Assembly (NCBI RefSeq): GCF_032116555.1 | Contig: NZ_CP134949.1 | Span: 744,001-808,000, forward strand | DNA: 64,000 bases | Origin: Halobaculum sp. XH14 | GTDB lineage: Archaea; Halobacteriota; Halobacteria; Halobacteriales; Haloferacaceae | Reading direction: 5' to 3' | Shown here: positions 16,848 to 24,824 of the stretch, piece after piece | How positions within the stretch are numbered: the stretch's first letter is position 1 | How the letters are laid out: the number at the start of each line of letters is the position of its first letter | Program-made: the position numbers and the translations under genes | The notes under the pieces: model-generated | What the model saw: the letters and a program-made list of their open reading frames with translations, nothing else | What the model was told of the DNA's origin: nothing | The model's database searches: none

Positions 16848-17735
16848 ATGCGTATCTCACGGGATTTTCCCTCTGACCAGTATCCCTCTGAGCAAGCTGT
16901 AGAAGACGAGGACCCCAGTTTCCGGATTGAGACGATCCTGAAGCTGGATAGTGACGAGAAGGTGTTCGACATCAGTACCCACGAAAACCATCCAGGAGAC
17001 AGTACGCCGACTCAATCTTTTGGAGGCTCCTTCGTTTTCTCAGACTGGTCTGACCTTCAGGACGTAGCTGATTTGCTGAAGCGTTACATCCGGGAGCAGG
17101 ACGATCAAACACGGTCGATAACTGTCCCACTGGATTCTGGAACCGGCTTCAACAGCAGGCTTGGAAGGCATATAGAGGATATTGAGGAGGCCAGATTCAC
17201 AGTAGATGACTACCGGCTTGAGGTGGATGCAAAAGGGCATCGAGGCGAGATACGTCACTACAGCAAGTCCGTGGATCACACGCAGCAGGATCGACGGAAC
17301 GCAATGGCGTTTCTCGACATGGTCGATGAACTCTTCCATGACTTGGATGAGGAACCGATTCTCCACCTGGAACATCCCGACCTACGCAGTGACGCAGTCC
17401 CTGAGTACATCGACGGTCATTACCAGAGTTCCGTACGAACGGCGTTCCGAGTTCTCGAAGAGCGGATCAGGGAGGAGGGAGGGTTTTCTCAGGACGACAC
17501 TGGGATGGGAATGGCAGAAGATGCGTTCAATCCAGAGCACGGTCCTCTCACCTTTTCGGAAGTAGGTGCGGAGAGGAAGGGCTGGATGTTTCTCTACGCT
17601 GGTGGTTTCGGTGCACTACGTAACCCGCCCAGCCATAGAGATGAGGAATCTATCGATCAACAGCGTGCCATGCAGATCCTCCACTACGTCGACCTGCTTC
17701 TCGATGTCCTCGAGACAGAGGCTGCGGAAGACTGA
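16848..17735 (+). CDS. TIGR02391-like (Ymh) protein
   Basis: 295 residues. The C-terminal half (about 165-290) matches the TIGR02391 layout: YIDGHYQSSVRTAFRVLEER, then GMAEDAF, GWMFLYAGGFGALRNPPSH, and a final long helix. In that family the GHYxxAVxxAxxxLE helix and RNPxxH motif are characteristic, and HEPN-like RNA-binding or abortive-infection roles have been suggested. The N-terminal half is an unrelated alpha/beta segment. Its place among DUF4238 and HNH-like genes fits a defence-type cargo gene. Confidence 0.65.
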   Translation: MRISRDFPSDQYPSEQAVEDEDPSFRIETILKLDSDEKVFDISTHENHPGDSTPTQSFGGSFVFSDWSDLQDVADLLKRYIREQDDQTRSITVPLDSGTGFNSRLGRHIEDIEEARFTVDDYRLEVDAKGHRGEIRHYSKSVDHTQQDRRNAMAFLDMVDELFHDLDEEPILHLEHPDLRSDAVPEYIDGHYQSSVRTAFRVLEERIREEGGFSQDDTGMGMAEDAFNPEHGPLTFSEVGAERKGWMFLYAGGFGALRNPPSHRDEESIDQQRAMQILHYVDLLLDVLETEAAED

Positions 17736-17758
17736 ACTCTATTAGCAGAACCGATAAA

Positions 17759-18226
17759 TCAGGACAACTCAGATACCTTCTCCTGTGATTCTTCTTGAAC
17801 CTCTTCCAGCATAGGATCCAGTTCATGTTCGATGTCGGCCAGATCCTTCCCCGAGTCGAGCTGTGTCAACGCTAGGCTGAGATCGGCGGATGCCTGCTCC
17901 AGTTTACTAACGATTTCGTAGTCGACGTTCAGTGATTGTCCGACCGCGGCGTGCCTCCGGAGTTCCTCTCTCCGCGTGTCGAACTTACCTGTGGCGTCGA
18001 CATCGTGAGGTACTTCGCCGCTCGTCATTACGTCGTACCAGTCTGAGAGTGTGAGTTCAGCGAGTTCGTTCGCCCGTTTGTACCAGTCGCGTCTTTCTCT
18101 CTTGTTCTGGAGAGAGTACTGGGCCTTGATCTGGTCCCTTGCGACCTTCCCTGAGACGAAGTAAGATACGATGCCACCTGCTATGGCACCGAGCAAGGTG
18201 GTCGCTATAGACGTTGCCAATGACAT
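17759..18226 (-). CDS. Membrane-anchored coiled-coil protein
   Basis: 155 residues. One N-terminal transmembrane helix (IATTLLGAIAGGIVSYFVSG) is followed by a charged helical cytoplasmic domain with KERRDWYKRANELAELTLSDW. This layout is common in small bacterial and archaeal proteins near toxin or defence genes. No catalytic motif. Promoter not clear. Confidence 0.6.
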   Translation of the reverse strand: MSLATSIATTLLGAIAGGIVSYFVSGKVARDQIKAQYSLQNKRERRDWYKRANELAELTLSDWYDVMTSGEVPHDVDATGKFDTRREELRRHAAVGQSLNVDYEIVSKLEQASADLSLALTQLDSGKDLADIEHELDPMLEEVQEESQEKVSELS

Positions 18227-18614
18227 AGCTGGGTAGTTATAGCGCAGAACAAAATTTGTGGGGAAAGCCCGGCCAAGACCATATTCTACAACAGCAGGGG
18301 TGCCGACCCCCCTTTCGAAATTTTATTTCGGGAAAAATCCCCTCCGTGTTCGAGCTGATTTCCGTGGTCCTGACTTTTCTCTCAGAAGGTTGTTGGCTGA
18401 CTCGTCTCGGTACAGGTTGAAAGCAAGTTGTGGAGGATGCCCTGGATGAAGCCCGAGATCTTCCTGGGAAAACACGACTTCCGCTATCCAGTTGGTTTTC
18501 TCAAGTGTGGAGGACGTCGTCTGTGAGGGTACACGTGGAGGGCCATGTTTTGATAAACGAGTTTTCACCACTGTTTTCCAGGGCCTGCGAACGGGTCTGC
18601 GAAAACCTGCTTAG
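18227..18614. other. Mostly noncoding 388-base gap
   Basis: The gap includes a run of C (18310-18315) followed by AT-rich bases (TTTCGAAATTTTATTTCGGG), which contains a TTTCGAAA palindrome and part of the imperfect inverted pair CGAAATTTTATTTCG. Apart from the doubtful open frame at 18430-18618 I see no gene in it. Confidence 0.4.
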
Positions 18615-18618
18615 GTGA
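18430..18618 (+). CDS. Doubtful 62-residue open frame
   Basis: A GTG-started frame whose TGA overlaps the next gene's start (TGATG). The overlap resembles real coupling in this element, but the composition (ARDLPGKTRLPLSSWFSQVW) is not clearly protein-like and no SD is evident. Could be the remnant of a longer gene. Confidence 0.25.
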   Translation: MEDALDEARDLPGKTRLPLSSWFSQVWRTSSVRVHVEGHVLINEFSPLFSRACERVCENLLR

Positions 18619-19070
18619 TGTATTTGAAAGCTTTAGACCGGATACTGTGGATTGCATACGGAAACCATACTCAAACCTCTGAATATCGGGAACTGGCCGA
18701 GGTGATTATCCAGCGTCTTCGGAGGGACGATCTTGTGAAGAAGCAGGAGCTGATGGAGGAAGTCGACCTCGACCCTGGCTCAGAGAACGATGACCAGAAG
18801 TTCAAGCGCGTGATGAGGCCGTTGAAAGGCCAGAAATCCAGCAACCCACTGGACGTTCAGTTTGTGGTTCAGAGACGGATGGACAACGGCAGTTTCTACG
18901 CCTTGTCTCGTGATGCGTTCGATGCTTCGAGCAGGAACTTGGTGCAGAACCTCCGCCGCTTCATAGACACAGAGCCGCACCGGGAGACGAGAGAGTTGAA
19001 GCAGGAGAACCGAGAGCTACGAGAGGAGAATGAGAAGCTTCGGGAACAGTTGGACAGCGAAGGGCGGTAA
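18618..19070 (+). CDS. Winged-helix-like protein with C-terminal coiled coil
   Basis: ATG at 18618 (or the GTG three bases earlier); 150 residues. Residues 10-95 contain helices and a hairpin (KKQELMEEVDLDPGSEND, then QFVVQRRMDNGSFYALSRDA), resembling a winged-helix reader. Residues 115-150 form a strong coiled coil (ELKQENRELREENEKLREQL), so it probably dimerises. A regulator role is plausible; no homologue recognised. Confidence 0.6.
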   Translation: MYLKALDRILWIAYGNHTQTSEYRELAEVIIQRLRRDDLVKKQELMEEVDLDPGSENDDQKFKRVMRPLKGQKSSNPLDVQFVVQRRMDNGSFYALSRDAFDASSRNLVQNLRRFIDTEPHRETRELKQENRELREENEKLREQLDSEGR

Positions 19071-19073
19071 TCT

Positions 19074-19280
19074 GTGGCCGATCCGAGGAATGTAACGGCG
19101 TCGTTTCTGGCCGCTCCTCTGTTCGCTGTCTCTCTTCTGTTCTACGAACATCCGTACTGTGGTGCTCCTGGACTGGGCTGCACCGGTGTAGAGGGTATTC
19201 CTTGGCCGATTGAGAACCTGCTCGGGTCGTTGCTGTTTATTCTCTCAGCGATTGTCTTCGTGACTGTGAGCAGTGATTAG
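19074..19280 (+). CDS. Small two-helix membrane protein with a cysteine loop
   Basis: GTG start three bases after the previous stop; 68 residues. Two hydrophobic helices (about 8-23 and 48-66) flank a loop with YCGAPGLGCTG, whose two cysteines may join outside the cell. Its stop overlaps that of the convergent gene. Function unknown. Confidence 0.6.
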   Translation: MADPRNVTASFLAAPLFAVSLLFYEHPYCGAPGLGCTGVEGIPWPIENLLGSLLFILSAIVFVTVSSD

Positions 19281-19717
19281 ACGCCGAGTTCTTCTCTCAG
19301 TTGGAAGTAGTACGGCAGTGCATAGTATGTAGAACTGTTCTGACGTGGATTCTTAGCTCTGGACTTTTTCCACCAGTTGACGACTTTACCGTTCTCCAGG
19401 CGGAGTACGAAGAGCCAGGTGATGGGGTTGTTCCCTCCTTGGCCGAATGTCGTGGTGTAGAGGCCGTTCGGTAGATCTCCGAACCTGTCCTCGAAGTACT
19501 GCTTGAAGTCGTCCTGGTCGCGGAGATCGTAGATGCTGGTGCCTTTGACAGGGCTTCGCGGCAGGTGAATCGTCCGTATAGGCTTGTACTTGGTTTTGTT
19601 CCAGAGTGTGCCGCCGTTCTTCCCGTCAATCTCTTGGATTCGTTCGAGCTCGTATTTCTGACCGGGTTTGAAGTTGTACTTGTCTATTAGTTCCTGTACT
19701 GCTTGTTCTGCGTCCAC
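19277..19717 (-). CDS. Unknown small soluble protein
   Basis: 146 residues. It begins with a short helix (MDAEQAVQELIDKYNFKPGQ), followed by a beta-rich domain with PNGLYTTTFGQGGNNPITWL and many aromatic residues. No signal peptide or membrane helix. The upstream region carries two hairpins that would be in or near its promoter. No family recognised. Confidence 0.55.
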   Translation of the reverse strand: MDAEQAVQELIDKYNFKPGQKYELERIQEIDGKNGGTLWNKTKYKPIRTIHLPRSPVKGTSIYDLRDQDDFKQYFEDRFGDLPNGLYTTTFGQGGNNPITWLFVLRLENGKVVNWWKKSRAKNPRQNSSTYYALPYYFQLREELGV

Positions 19718-20082
19718 TGAGTGGTTTTCACCTGGTATTCGCTGAGTGTTGACTGGTTTCGAACACTCACTCCTGTTTTTGGGGAGAGGGCAGAGGGTGC
19801 GAACACCCCCCTCTTGTCACGTGTCCGTGGTGACGCGATTTCACGCCCACTATGTAATATAATAGAAGTGTACGAAACAGAGGTTTAAAATTACCCTGCA
19901 GATGGCATGCGTCTTCGCGGCCCTCTCCCCCTCCCGGCGCTTGATTCTGAATTTTTCTTCGAGAGGTAGAGCGGGACAATTCATTTAAAAGACGGATGGC
20001 CATACTTCGATATCGGATACTTCCATTGAGGGAGAGAAGGACTCTTTTCCATCTCCTCTCTCTTCAAGTGGGATTACCTGAT
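19718..20082. other. 365-base noncoding region with two hairpins
   Basis: Two perfect small hairpins occur. GAGTGTT (19744-19750) pairs with AACACTC (19762-19768). GGGTG (19795-19799) pairs with CACCC (19804-19808) around a CGAA tetraloop. An AT-rich stretch follows near 19850-19865 (ATGTAATATAATAG), and TTTAAA boxes at about 19885 and 19985. The second is roughly 100 bases before the tRNA-like genes and could belong to their promoter. No protein-coding frame is convincing. A replication origin is possible but there are no clear direct repeats. Confidence 0.45.
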
Positions 20083-20256
20083 GTCGGGATAGCTCAGTGA
20101 TTTAGAGCGGGCCAGCGTTCCGGGATGCTAAATCCCCCTCCCCTCCCCCTTACATCGTGCATACGTAGCTCGTGAAAGCCAGCAGGCTGTGAGTTGCATA
20201 TGTACCGAGAACGGAGCGGTGGCCGTCAGTCCCCGGTTCAAATCCGGGTCCCGACG
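20083..20256 (+). tRNA. tRNA-like gene with a long structured insertion in the anticodon arm; anticodon not assigned
   Basis: The acceptor stem GTCGGGA (20083-20089) pairs with TCCCGAC (20249-20255). The D stem is GCTC/GAGC (20092-20095, 20105-20108), and the T arm is CCCGG TTCAAAT CCGGG (20232-20248). The anticodon stem GGCCA (20110-20114) pairs with TGGCC (20220-20224). About 105 bases lie inside the anticodon loop and fold into their own hairpins. The position suits an archaeal tRNA intron, but I cannot build a canonical bulge-helix-bulge at 37/38. The base expected to be U33 is C, and the variable region is 7 bases. The gene could be a diverged intron-containing tRNA or a tRNA-like RNA. 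Confidence 0.7.
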
Positions 20257-20270
20257 GTTCACATTTCACT

Positions 20271-20385
20271 GCCTCAGTAGCTCAGCTTGGTAGAAAGCGG
20301 CCTGAAGCACGGGGTGTACGTTCGTACGTGGCCCAACGCACAGGCGAAACCCGGAACCACGCAGGTTCAAATCCTGTCTGAGGCC
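20271..20385 (+). tRNA. Second tRNA-like gene with an insertion in the anticodon arm and a long variable region
   Basis: The acceptor stem GCCTCAG (20271-20277) pairs with CTGAGGC (20378-20384). The anticodon stem GCCTG (20300-20304) pairs with CAGGC (20341-20345), and the T arm is GCAGG TTCAAAT CCTGT. The variable region is 15 bases, as in class II tRNAs. The D arm reads GCTC...GAAAGC, with two extra A where GAGC is expected. A 36-base anticodon loop contains the hairpin GTACG-TT-CGTAC. No U33 and no clear anticodon are visible. It lies 14 bases after the first tRNA-like gene. It may be degenerate or need splicing. Confidence 0.6.
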
Positions 20386-20393
20386 ATCCACGG

Positions 20394-20525
20394 ATGAAGC
20401 GATTACCCAGAAAGAGATGCACAGTATGCGGAGACTTGGTGATGAAGGGAAGATGCAGCCTCAGGTGCAGTCTCACGCTGATGCTTCGCCGTGGATTCAA
20501 CATCCAGGTGAACTACAATCGCTGA
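20394..20525 (+). CDS. 43-residue zinc-ribbon microprotein
   Basis: ATG nine bases after the second tRNA-like gene. The basic product has CTVCGDLVMKGRCSLRC, four cysteines spaced like a small zinc knuckle, and ends IQVNYNR. Its TGA overlaps the proposed start of the helicase gene by eight bases, and the helicase SD (AGGTGA) lies within it, so the two are translationally coupled. Likely a nucleic-acid-binding helper of the helicase. Confidence 0.55.
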   Translation: MKRLPRKRCTVCGDLVMKGRCSLRCSLTLMLRRGFNIQVNYNR

Positions 20526-22218
20526 CGAGTACAACCGACTGAAGGACGTCGAAGAAGAGGTAAACTCCATCAAGAATGCCGCCGACGGCATCGAATCTGT
20601 TCTCAAGGACATCGCCGACGAACGCAACAGGGAGGTCGAGGAGACGGCTATTCTGTTCCCTGCTCGCAGGGAGATAGTCATCCAGCATCCAGAAGAGGAG
20701 ACGAAGGAGTTACTGGGGCAGCTTGCCCACCTCGTTGATTCTACGGACGATGCTTTCATGTACAAGATACGCCGCGAGGATGTCTGGCAGAGTCCGTACG
20801 AGTTCCTCGACGAACTGATTGATGATCTACGGTCGGTGCTGCCGAGGAGGTCCCCTAATCTTGAGGAGTGGATTGAGAGGCGGTGGAAGCAGGCTCACCA
20901 GTTCACTCTCTATACGCACGAGGACGGGTTCACCGTCTTGGAGGCCGAGGACGCCGAGGTCATGGAGGATGTTGCCCGTCGGAAGCTGGAACACAACACG
21001 CATTATACGAAGCATCTGTCGGATACTGAGACTCGAATCACGGAGGGCAAGGAGGCAGATGTCAAGAAGGTTCTCTACGAGGCTAACTACCCTGTTCAGG
21101 ACCGGCGTGACTTGGAGCGAGGAGAAAGCCTCGACATTGAACTGGACCAGGACCTGAAGCTGCGTCCGTACCAGGAGGAGTGGATCCGCAGGTTCACCGA
21201 TATAGGGTCCGGCGTCTTCGTCGGTCCAAGCGGTTCAGGAAAAACAGTGGCTGGAATAGGCACGATGGAAGAAATCGGTGGTGAGACACTGATCCTTGTG
21301 CCGAAGCGTGAGTTGGCGACTCAATGGAAGCAGGAATTGATTAAGAAGACCAGCTTGAGTCCGCATCAGATCGGAGAGTATCACGGGGGGAAGAAGCAGA
21401 TTCGTCCGGTTACGATCGCCACGTACGATACTGCTGGTGCGAGCCGTCACAGGAAGCTGTTCAACGAGCGGGAGTGGGGCCTAATCATATATGACGAGTG
21501 CCAGCACATTCCTGCGAAGATCCACCGTAGGACGGCTAACTTGCAGTCTAAGCACCGTTTGGGACTCAGTGCTTCGCCAGTACGGGAAGATAAAAAGGAG
21601 AAGGAGATCTTCACGTTGATCGGCCAGCCGATCGGTACGGACTGGAACTCGCTTTTCGAGGATGGTTTCGTCCAGGAACCGGACGTCGAGATCCACAACG
21701 TGCCGTGGTCCTCAGACAATCAGAGACAAAAGTACAGGAATGCCGAAGGCCACGAGAAGAGGCAAGTCTCAGCGATGAACCCGGCCAAACTGGACCACCT
21801 GAAGGACGTCCTAGAGAAGCATGAGTCGGAGAAGACGTTGATCTTCGTGGACTGGATTGATCAGGGTGAGCACTACAGCAAGGAACTCGATATCCCGTTC
21901 TACAGTGGAGAAACAACTCACAATCAGAGAGAAGAGTACATCCAGGAGTTCAAGGACGGAGACCTGTCCACACTGATCGTCTCGCGAGTAGCGGACGAGG
22001 GAATCGATCTTCCCAACGCCGAGGTAGCAATCATCGCTTCAGGGCTCGGCGGTTCCCGCCGGCAGGGTACTCAGAGAGCAGGTAGGACCATGAGGCCAGA
22101 AGGAAGCTCTCAGGTGTATGTCCTCGGCACGAAGGGATCGAACGAGCAGGACTTTGTCCAGAGACAGATGCAGCACCTGCAGGAGAAGGGTGTGAACGTG
22201 ACAGAGACGGAGGTTTAA
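20518..22218 (+). CDS. XPB/Rad25-like SF2 DNA helicase; apparent ATC start
   Basis: The core has Walker A GPSGSGKT (about residue 237), a DECQ box (about 326), LGLSASPVRED (motif III region), and the C-terminal lobe with SRVADEGIDLP and QRAGRTMRPEG (motif VI). This order and the DE-x-Q box fit the XPB/Rad25 group. Such helicases occur in haloarchaeal viruses and mobile elements and may open DNA for repair, replication or transfer. The first ATG (20758) would drop 80 coherent helical residues. An SD (AGGTGA, 20506-20511) points to ATC at 20518, giving ADEYNRLKDVEEEV as the N terminus and a 566-residue protein. Confidence 0.85.
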   Translation: MADEYNRLKDVEEEVNSIKNAADGIESVLKDIADERNREVEETAILFPARREIVIQHPEEETKELLGQLAHLVDSTDDAFMYKIRREDVWQSPYEFLDELIDDLRSVLPRRSPNLEEWIERRWKQAHQFTLYTHEDGFTVLEAEDAEVMEDVARRKLEHNTHYTKHLSDTETRITEGKEADVKKVLYEANYPVQDRRDLERGESLDIELDQDLKLRPYQEEWIRRFTDIGSGVFVGPSGSGKTVAGIGTMEEIGGETLILVPKRELATQWKQELIKKTSLSPHQIGEYHGGKKQIRPVTIATYDTAGASRHRKLFNEREWGLIIYDECQHIPAKIHRRTANLQSKHRLGLSASPVREDKKEKEIFTLIGQPIGTDWNSLFEDGFVQEPDVEIHNVPWSSDNQRQKYRNAEGHEKRQVSAMNPAKLDHLKDVLEKHESEKTLIFVDWIDQGEHYSKELDIPFYSGETTHNQREEYIQEFKDGDLSTLIVSRVADEGIDLPNAEVAIIASGLGGSRRQGTQRAGRTMRPEGSSQVYVLGTKGSNEQDFVQRQMQHLQEKGVNVTETEV

Positions 22219-22248
22219 GCCACAGGACGCACGATAGTCGAGTAATAG

Positions 22249-22731
22249 ATGGCGTGGAACGCTCTTGCGGACAGGATTCTCGCCGGCAGTAAGCGGAAGA
22301 AGGAGATCGAGGTCGAGAACCAGTCGGACTACGACCGGTGGCTGTCCGAGCTATACTCTGAGATCGAAGTCTTCGTGAAGCGAGTCAGCGCCCTGGACTT
22401 AGAGGAGGCAGAACAGCGGGACAAGTTCTACGAGTTCGTCGGGAGGTTATCTGATCGTCTCGAGAATCTTCGTGAACGTAGTGAGGCTTCTGCCGCACCT
22501 GCTGAGGCATTGATCCGGTTGGAGGAGTTGATTGAGGTGATGAACGAGTCGTCTTCCAAGGTACATGTCTCGGTAGCGTACATCGGGGATGACCCGTTTG
22601 AGAAGGCGAAGCGGGAGAAGAAGAGGGAGAAACGCAGGCAGGAGAAGATAGGGCAGTTGCGTGAGAAGCGGGACGAGATCGCGGATCAGATCCAGGAGGT
22701 TACTGAAGCCTTTGAGGAAGACGATTCTTAG
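22249..22731 (+). CDS. Coiled-coil protein following the helicase
   Basis: 160 residues, no membrane segment. Helical throughout, with a long basic heptad stretch at about 115-150 (EKAKREKKREKRRQEKIG). It is 30 bases after the helicase and 11 before the phosphoesterase, all in one direction, so it is probably part of one operon. May be a scaffold or DNA-binding helper; no family recognised. Confidence 0.6.
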   Translation: MAWNALADRILAGSKRKKEIEVENQSDYDRWLSELYSEIEVFVKRVSALDLEEAEQRDKFYEFVGRLSDRLENLRERSEASAAPAEALIRLEELIEVMNESSSKVHVSVAYIGDDPFEKAKREKKREKRRQEKIGQLREKRDEIADQIQEVTEAFEEDDS

Positions 22732-22742
22732 TCCACTGGTAG

Positions 22743-23621
22743 ATGTCGATCCTCTGCATCAGTGATATCCTGTGGGAGACTCAGGACAAGGATATCCTGG
22801 AAACGCTGAAAAGTGAGATAAGCGGCAAAGATCCCTCGTTGGTTCTCTTCGCAGGCGACGTGATCAACGACGGGATGAACAGCGATGAGCACACCGCCGA
22901 ATTTCTCGAACTGCTTGAATACTTGGAGGAGTTGGAGATCACGTCGTTCACGATAGAGGGAAACCACGACGAGTATTCTGATTACGACGCGGTGGTAGAG
23001 CGAACGGAGGATTTAGAGTATGCTCGGGAGATCTCAGGGGAAGTAGCTGAGTTCAATGGACTCCAGATTTTGGGGATTCCATTTTCCGATACTCATCGTC
23101 TCGGGAAGGCACGGCAGATCAGCGAGGAGTTCCCGGGAAGCTATGATATTGTTTTAGCGCATGCAGAAACTTCCCGCAGGATCTGGCTCCTTGAACTTGA
23201 TGCCGGAATCATCGTTACAGGTCATGTTGCTGCGGAACTCTGCCGGATCCACGACCATGTCTTTGTGTCGATGGGGTCGTATCCCGGTCAGAGGGCTGTG
23301 ATCAGTACGGGGTTGGATGAACTGCTGTATCAGCGGCGTGCGGACTCGTTCTTTGCCAGTCAGGACGAGTATGAGGCTGAGGTGAAAATAGAGGACGGTG
23401 AACTGACTTGGATACGTGATGAAGAGGAGTCTGATAGGGTTGGTTTGAGGGGGTTGAAGGATTCTAATTACCCTGACCGCTTTGAGAGACTTATTTCTGC
23501 GAAGAAGCGGGTCCAGGATGTGAATGAAGATGAGGAAAGAAGGATTATCGAGGATTTGCTGGATAGCGGGGTTCCCAAAACCCATATCCGGGAGTATATC
23601 AATCGTTATGACTTTCTGTAG
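22743..23621 (+). CDS. Calcineurin-like metallophosphoesterase
   Basis: 292 residues. Metal-ligand motifs appear in the family order: an N-terminal SILCISD, LVLFAGDVIND (GD motif, about residue 38), EGNHDEYSDY (GNHD, about 77), AHAETSRR (H, about 140) and VTGHVAAE (GH, about 162). This is the Mre11/YfcE-type superfamily of DNA nucleases and phosphodiesterases. The first motif is SD, not DxH, so one metal ligand is unusual. The C-terminal 70 residues are charged and helical. Next to a helicase, a nuclease role is plausible, but no Rad50-like partner is present. Confidence 0.8.
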   Translation: MSILCISDILWETQDKDILETLKSEISGKDPSLVLFAGDVINDGMNSDEHTAEFLELLEYLEELEITSFTIEGNHDEYSDYDAVVERTEDLEYAREISGEVAEFNGLQILGIPFSDTHRLGKARQISEEFPGSYDIVLAHAETSRRIWLLELDAGIIVTGHVAAELCRIHDHVFVSMGSYPGQRAVISTGLDELLYQRRADSFFASQDEYEAEVKIEDGELTWIRDEEESDRVGLRGLKDSNYPDRFERLISAKKRVQDVNEDEERRIIEDLLDSGVPKTHIREYINRYDFL

Positions 23622-23640
23622 ATGCTTGACGAAGCTGCCA

Positions 23641-23652
23641 CTTTTATAAATA
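23641..23652 (+). promoter_or_regulatory. TATA box for the 23674-28056 genes
   Basis: CTTTTATAAATA is centred 27 bases before the ATG at 23674, giving a leaderless mRNA. Confidence 0.7.
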
Positions 23653-23673
23653 ATATTTCACTAATGAGGGACT

Positions 23674-24204
23674 ATGAAGCTGCGTCTCCTCACACTTTCC
23701 CTGATACTCTTTACTAGCCTTTCAGCGGCTCAAAGCTCTAACAACACGACTATCGACTCGAGTCCTGGGCTGGTGAAGGCTGATTCTCCGATCTACAGCT
23801 TGGACGTAGCCTTCGATAACATGCTTCAGACGGCGGGCATGGTATCTGCCGGCGATGTGGCGGTCGAACGTGCGTCGGAGGTAGCCGTAGCTCACCGGAG
23901 AAACCACTCCGCTGCTGCAAGTGAAGCTCTGGATCAGCTGCAGGTCGTCGCCCAGGAAGCGAATAACCGGAACCGAGAGAAACTGCAGAGGGCAGGGGAG
24001 ATCCTGAACCAGGTGAAGAAACAAGTTCCCGAGCAAGCGCAGAAGGGAATTAAGACGGCTCTCCAGAACGTGGAACGGGCGAAGAACCGTGTTCCGCAAG
24101 AGTTCACCGCTGACAGTGGCGGAGCACTTCCTGATATCGAGGTGCCTGGCGGAGCCGGTGACCGAGATCTCGATGTGCCCGGCGGAAACACGAGTGGGAG
24201 GTGA
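23674..24204 (+). CDS. Secreted DUF5667-like protein
   Basis: 176 residues with a signal peptide (MKLRLLTLSLILFTSLSAAQ). The SPGLVKADSPIYSLDVAFDN segment that follows resembles the PGLLPDSPxYxLKxxxE start of DUF5667. Long helices with periodic Ala and Gln occupy about 60-145, and the tail is Gly/Pro-rich. DUF5667 proteins are secreted helical proteins of unknown function in archaea and bacteria. The leaderless ATG is set by the TATA box 27 bases upstream. It begins a co-directional group with a membrane protein and the VirD4-like ATPase. Confidence 0.65.
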   Translation: MKLRLLTLSLILFTSLSAAQSSNNTTIDSSPGLVKADSPIYSLDVAFDNMLQTAGMVSAGDVAVERASEVAVAHRRNHSAAASEALDQLQVVAQEANNRNREKLQRAGEILNQVKKQVPEQAQKGIKTALQNVERAKNRVPQEFTADSGGALPDIEVPGGAGDRDLDVPGGNTSGR

Positions 24205-24215
24205 CTCTCTAGTCG

Positions 24216-24821
24216 GTGGGACTGCGAGCGATACTCAGTAAGATTGTTAGCAGCAGGTTGTTCCCGCCGTATCTCCTCTACAAGCTATTGGAGAAGCTGA
24301 ATCTACTGTATATCGCGTGGTTCCTTGTCCTGGTACTGCCGTCGCTGATCGGCACCTACGCCAACCTGATCGACAAAGGCGTACACCCACTGATTTCGGT
24401 ATTCGCTACGGTCGGCATCCAGTTCGGTGGCCAGGCGATTGAGGTGTGGAACGCTTTCTGGCAGATACAGGGAGCTTCTGTCGGTGAAGCATTAGTGATT
24501 TTCTTCGGGTCGGCAGCGTCGATTCTCCGCTTTCTCTGGTACTACTACGTGTTCAACTGGATTGCGGATAACATGGAGCCGACGGTCAGCAACTTCTCGA
24601 AATTTATCGTCGGCACGTTCCTGCTGGCGATGTCGACGATTATCGCGTTGATGGTCGACTTGTATGCTCTCCCGGCTGGAACTCACTTATCCGGGTATAC
24701 CTACGTCTTGGCGAATCCGGGGATCGTCCTTGATCCGTTAAGTCAGATCGTAGTTCAGTCGCCTGCCGAGCCTGCTGAGGCTTTAAATAGAACACTGAAC
24801 AATTCCAGTGTAGGTGGATAG
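24216..24821 (+). CDS. Polytopic membrane protein (about four helices)
   Basis: GTG start 11 bases after the preceding stop, with GGAGGTGA upstream; 201 residues. Hydrophobic helices lie at about 30-50, 58-78, 92-115 and 130-152, and the C-terminal tail carries several Asn sequons. Topology and position directly before the VirD4-like ATPase recall the membrane channel subunits of DNA-transfer systems (VirB6-like), but there is no sequence signature to prove it. Confidence 0.6.
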   Translation: MGLRAILSKIVSSRLFPPYLLYKLLEKLNLLYIAWFLVLVLPSLIGTYANLIDKGVHPLISVFATVGIQFGGQAIEVWNAFWQIQGASVGEALVIFFGSAASILRFLWYYYVFNWIADNMEPTVSNFSKFIVGTFLLAMSTIIALMVDLYALPAGTHLSGYTYVLANPGIVLDPLSQIVVQSPAEPAEALNRTLNNSSVGG

Positions 24822-24824
24822 TTT

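Noticed and set aside
19718-20082. Replication origin of the element
   Set aside because: AT-rich patches and hairpins occur, but no iterated repeats, no origin recognition boxes and no adjacent Cdc6/Orc1 or Rep gene were found.
20271-20385. Group I or homing-type intron in the tRNA-like genes
   Set aside because: The insertions (36 and about 105 bases) are far too short and carry no intron-encoded protein.
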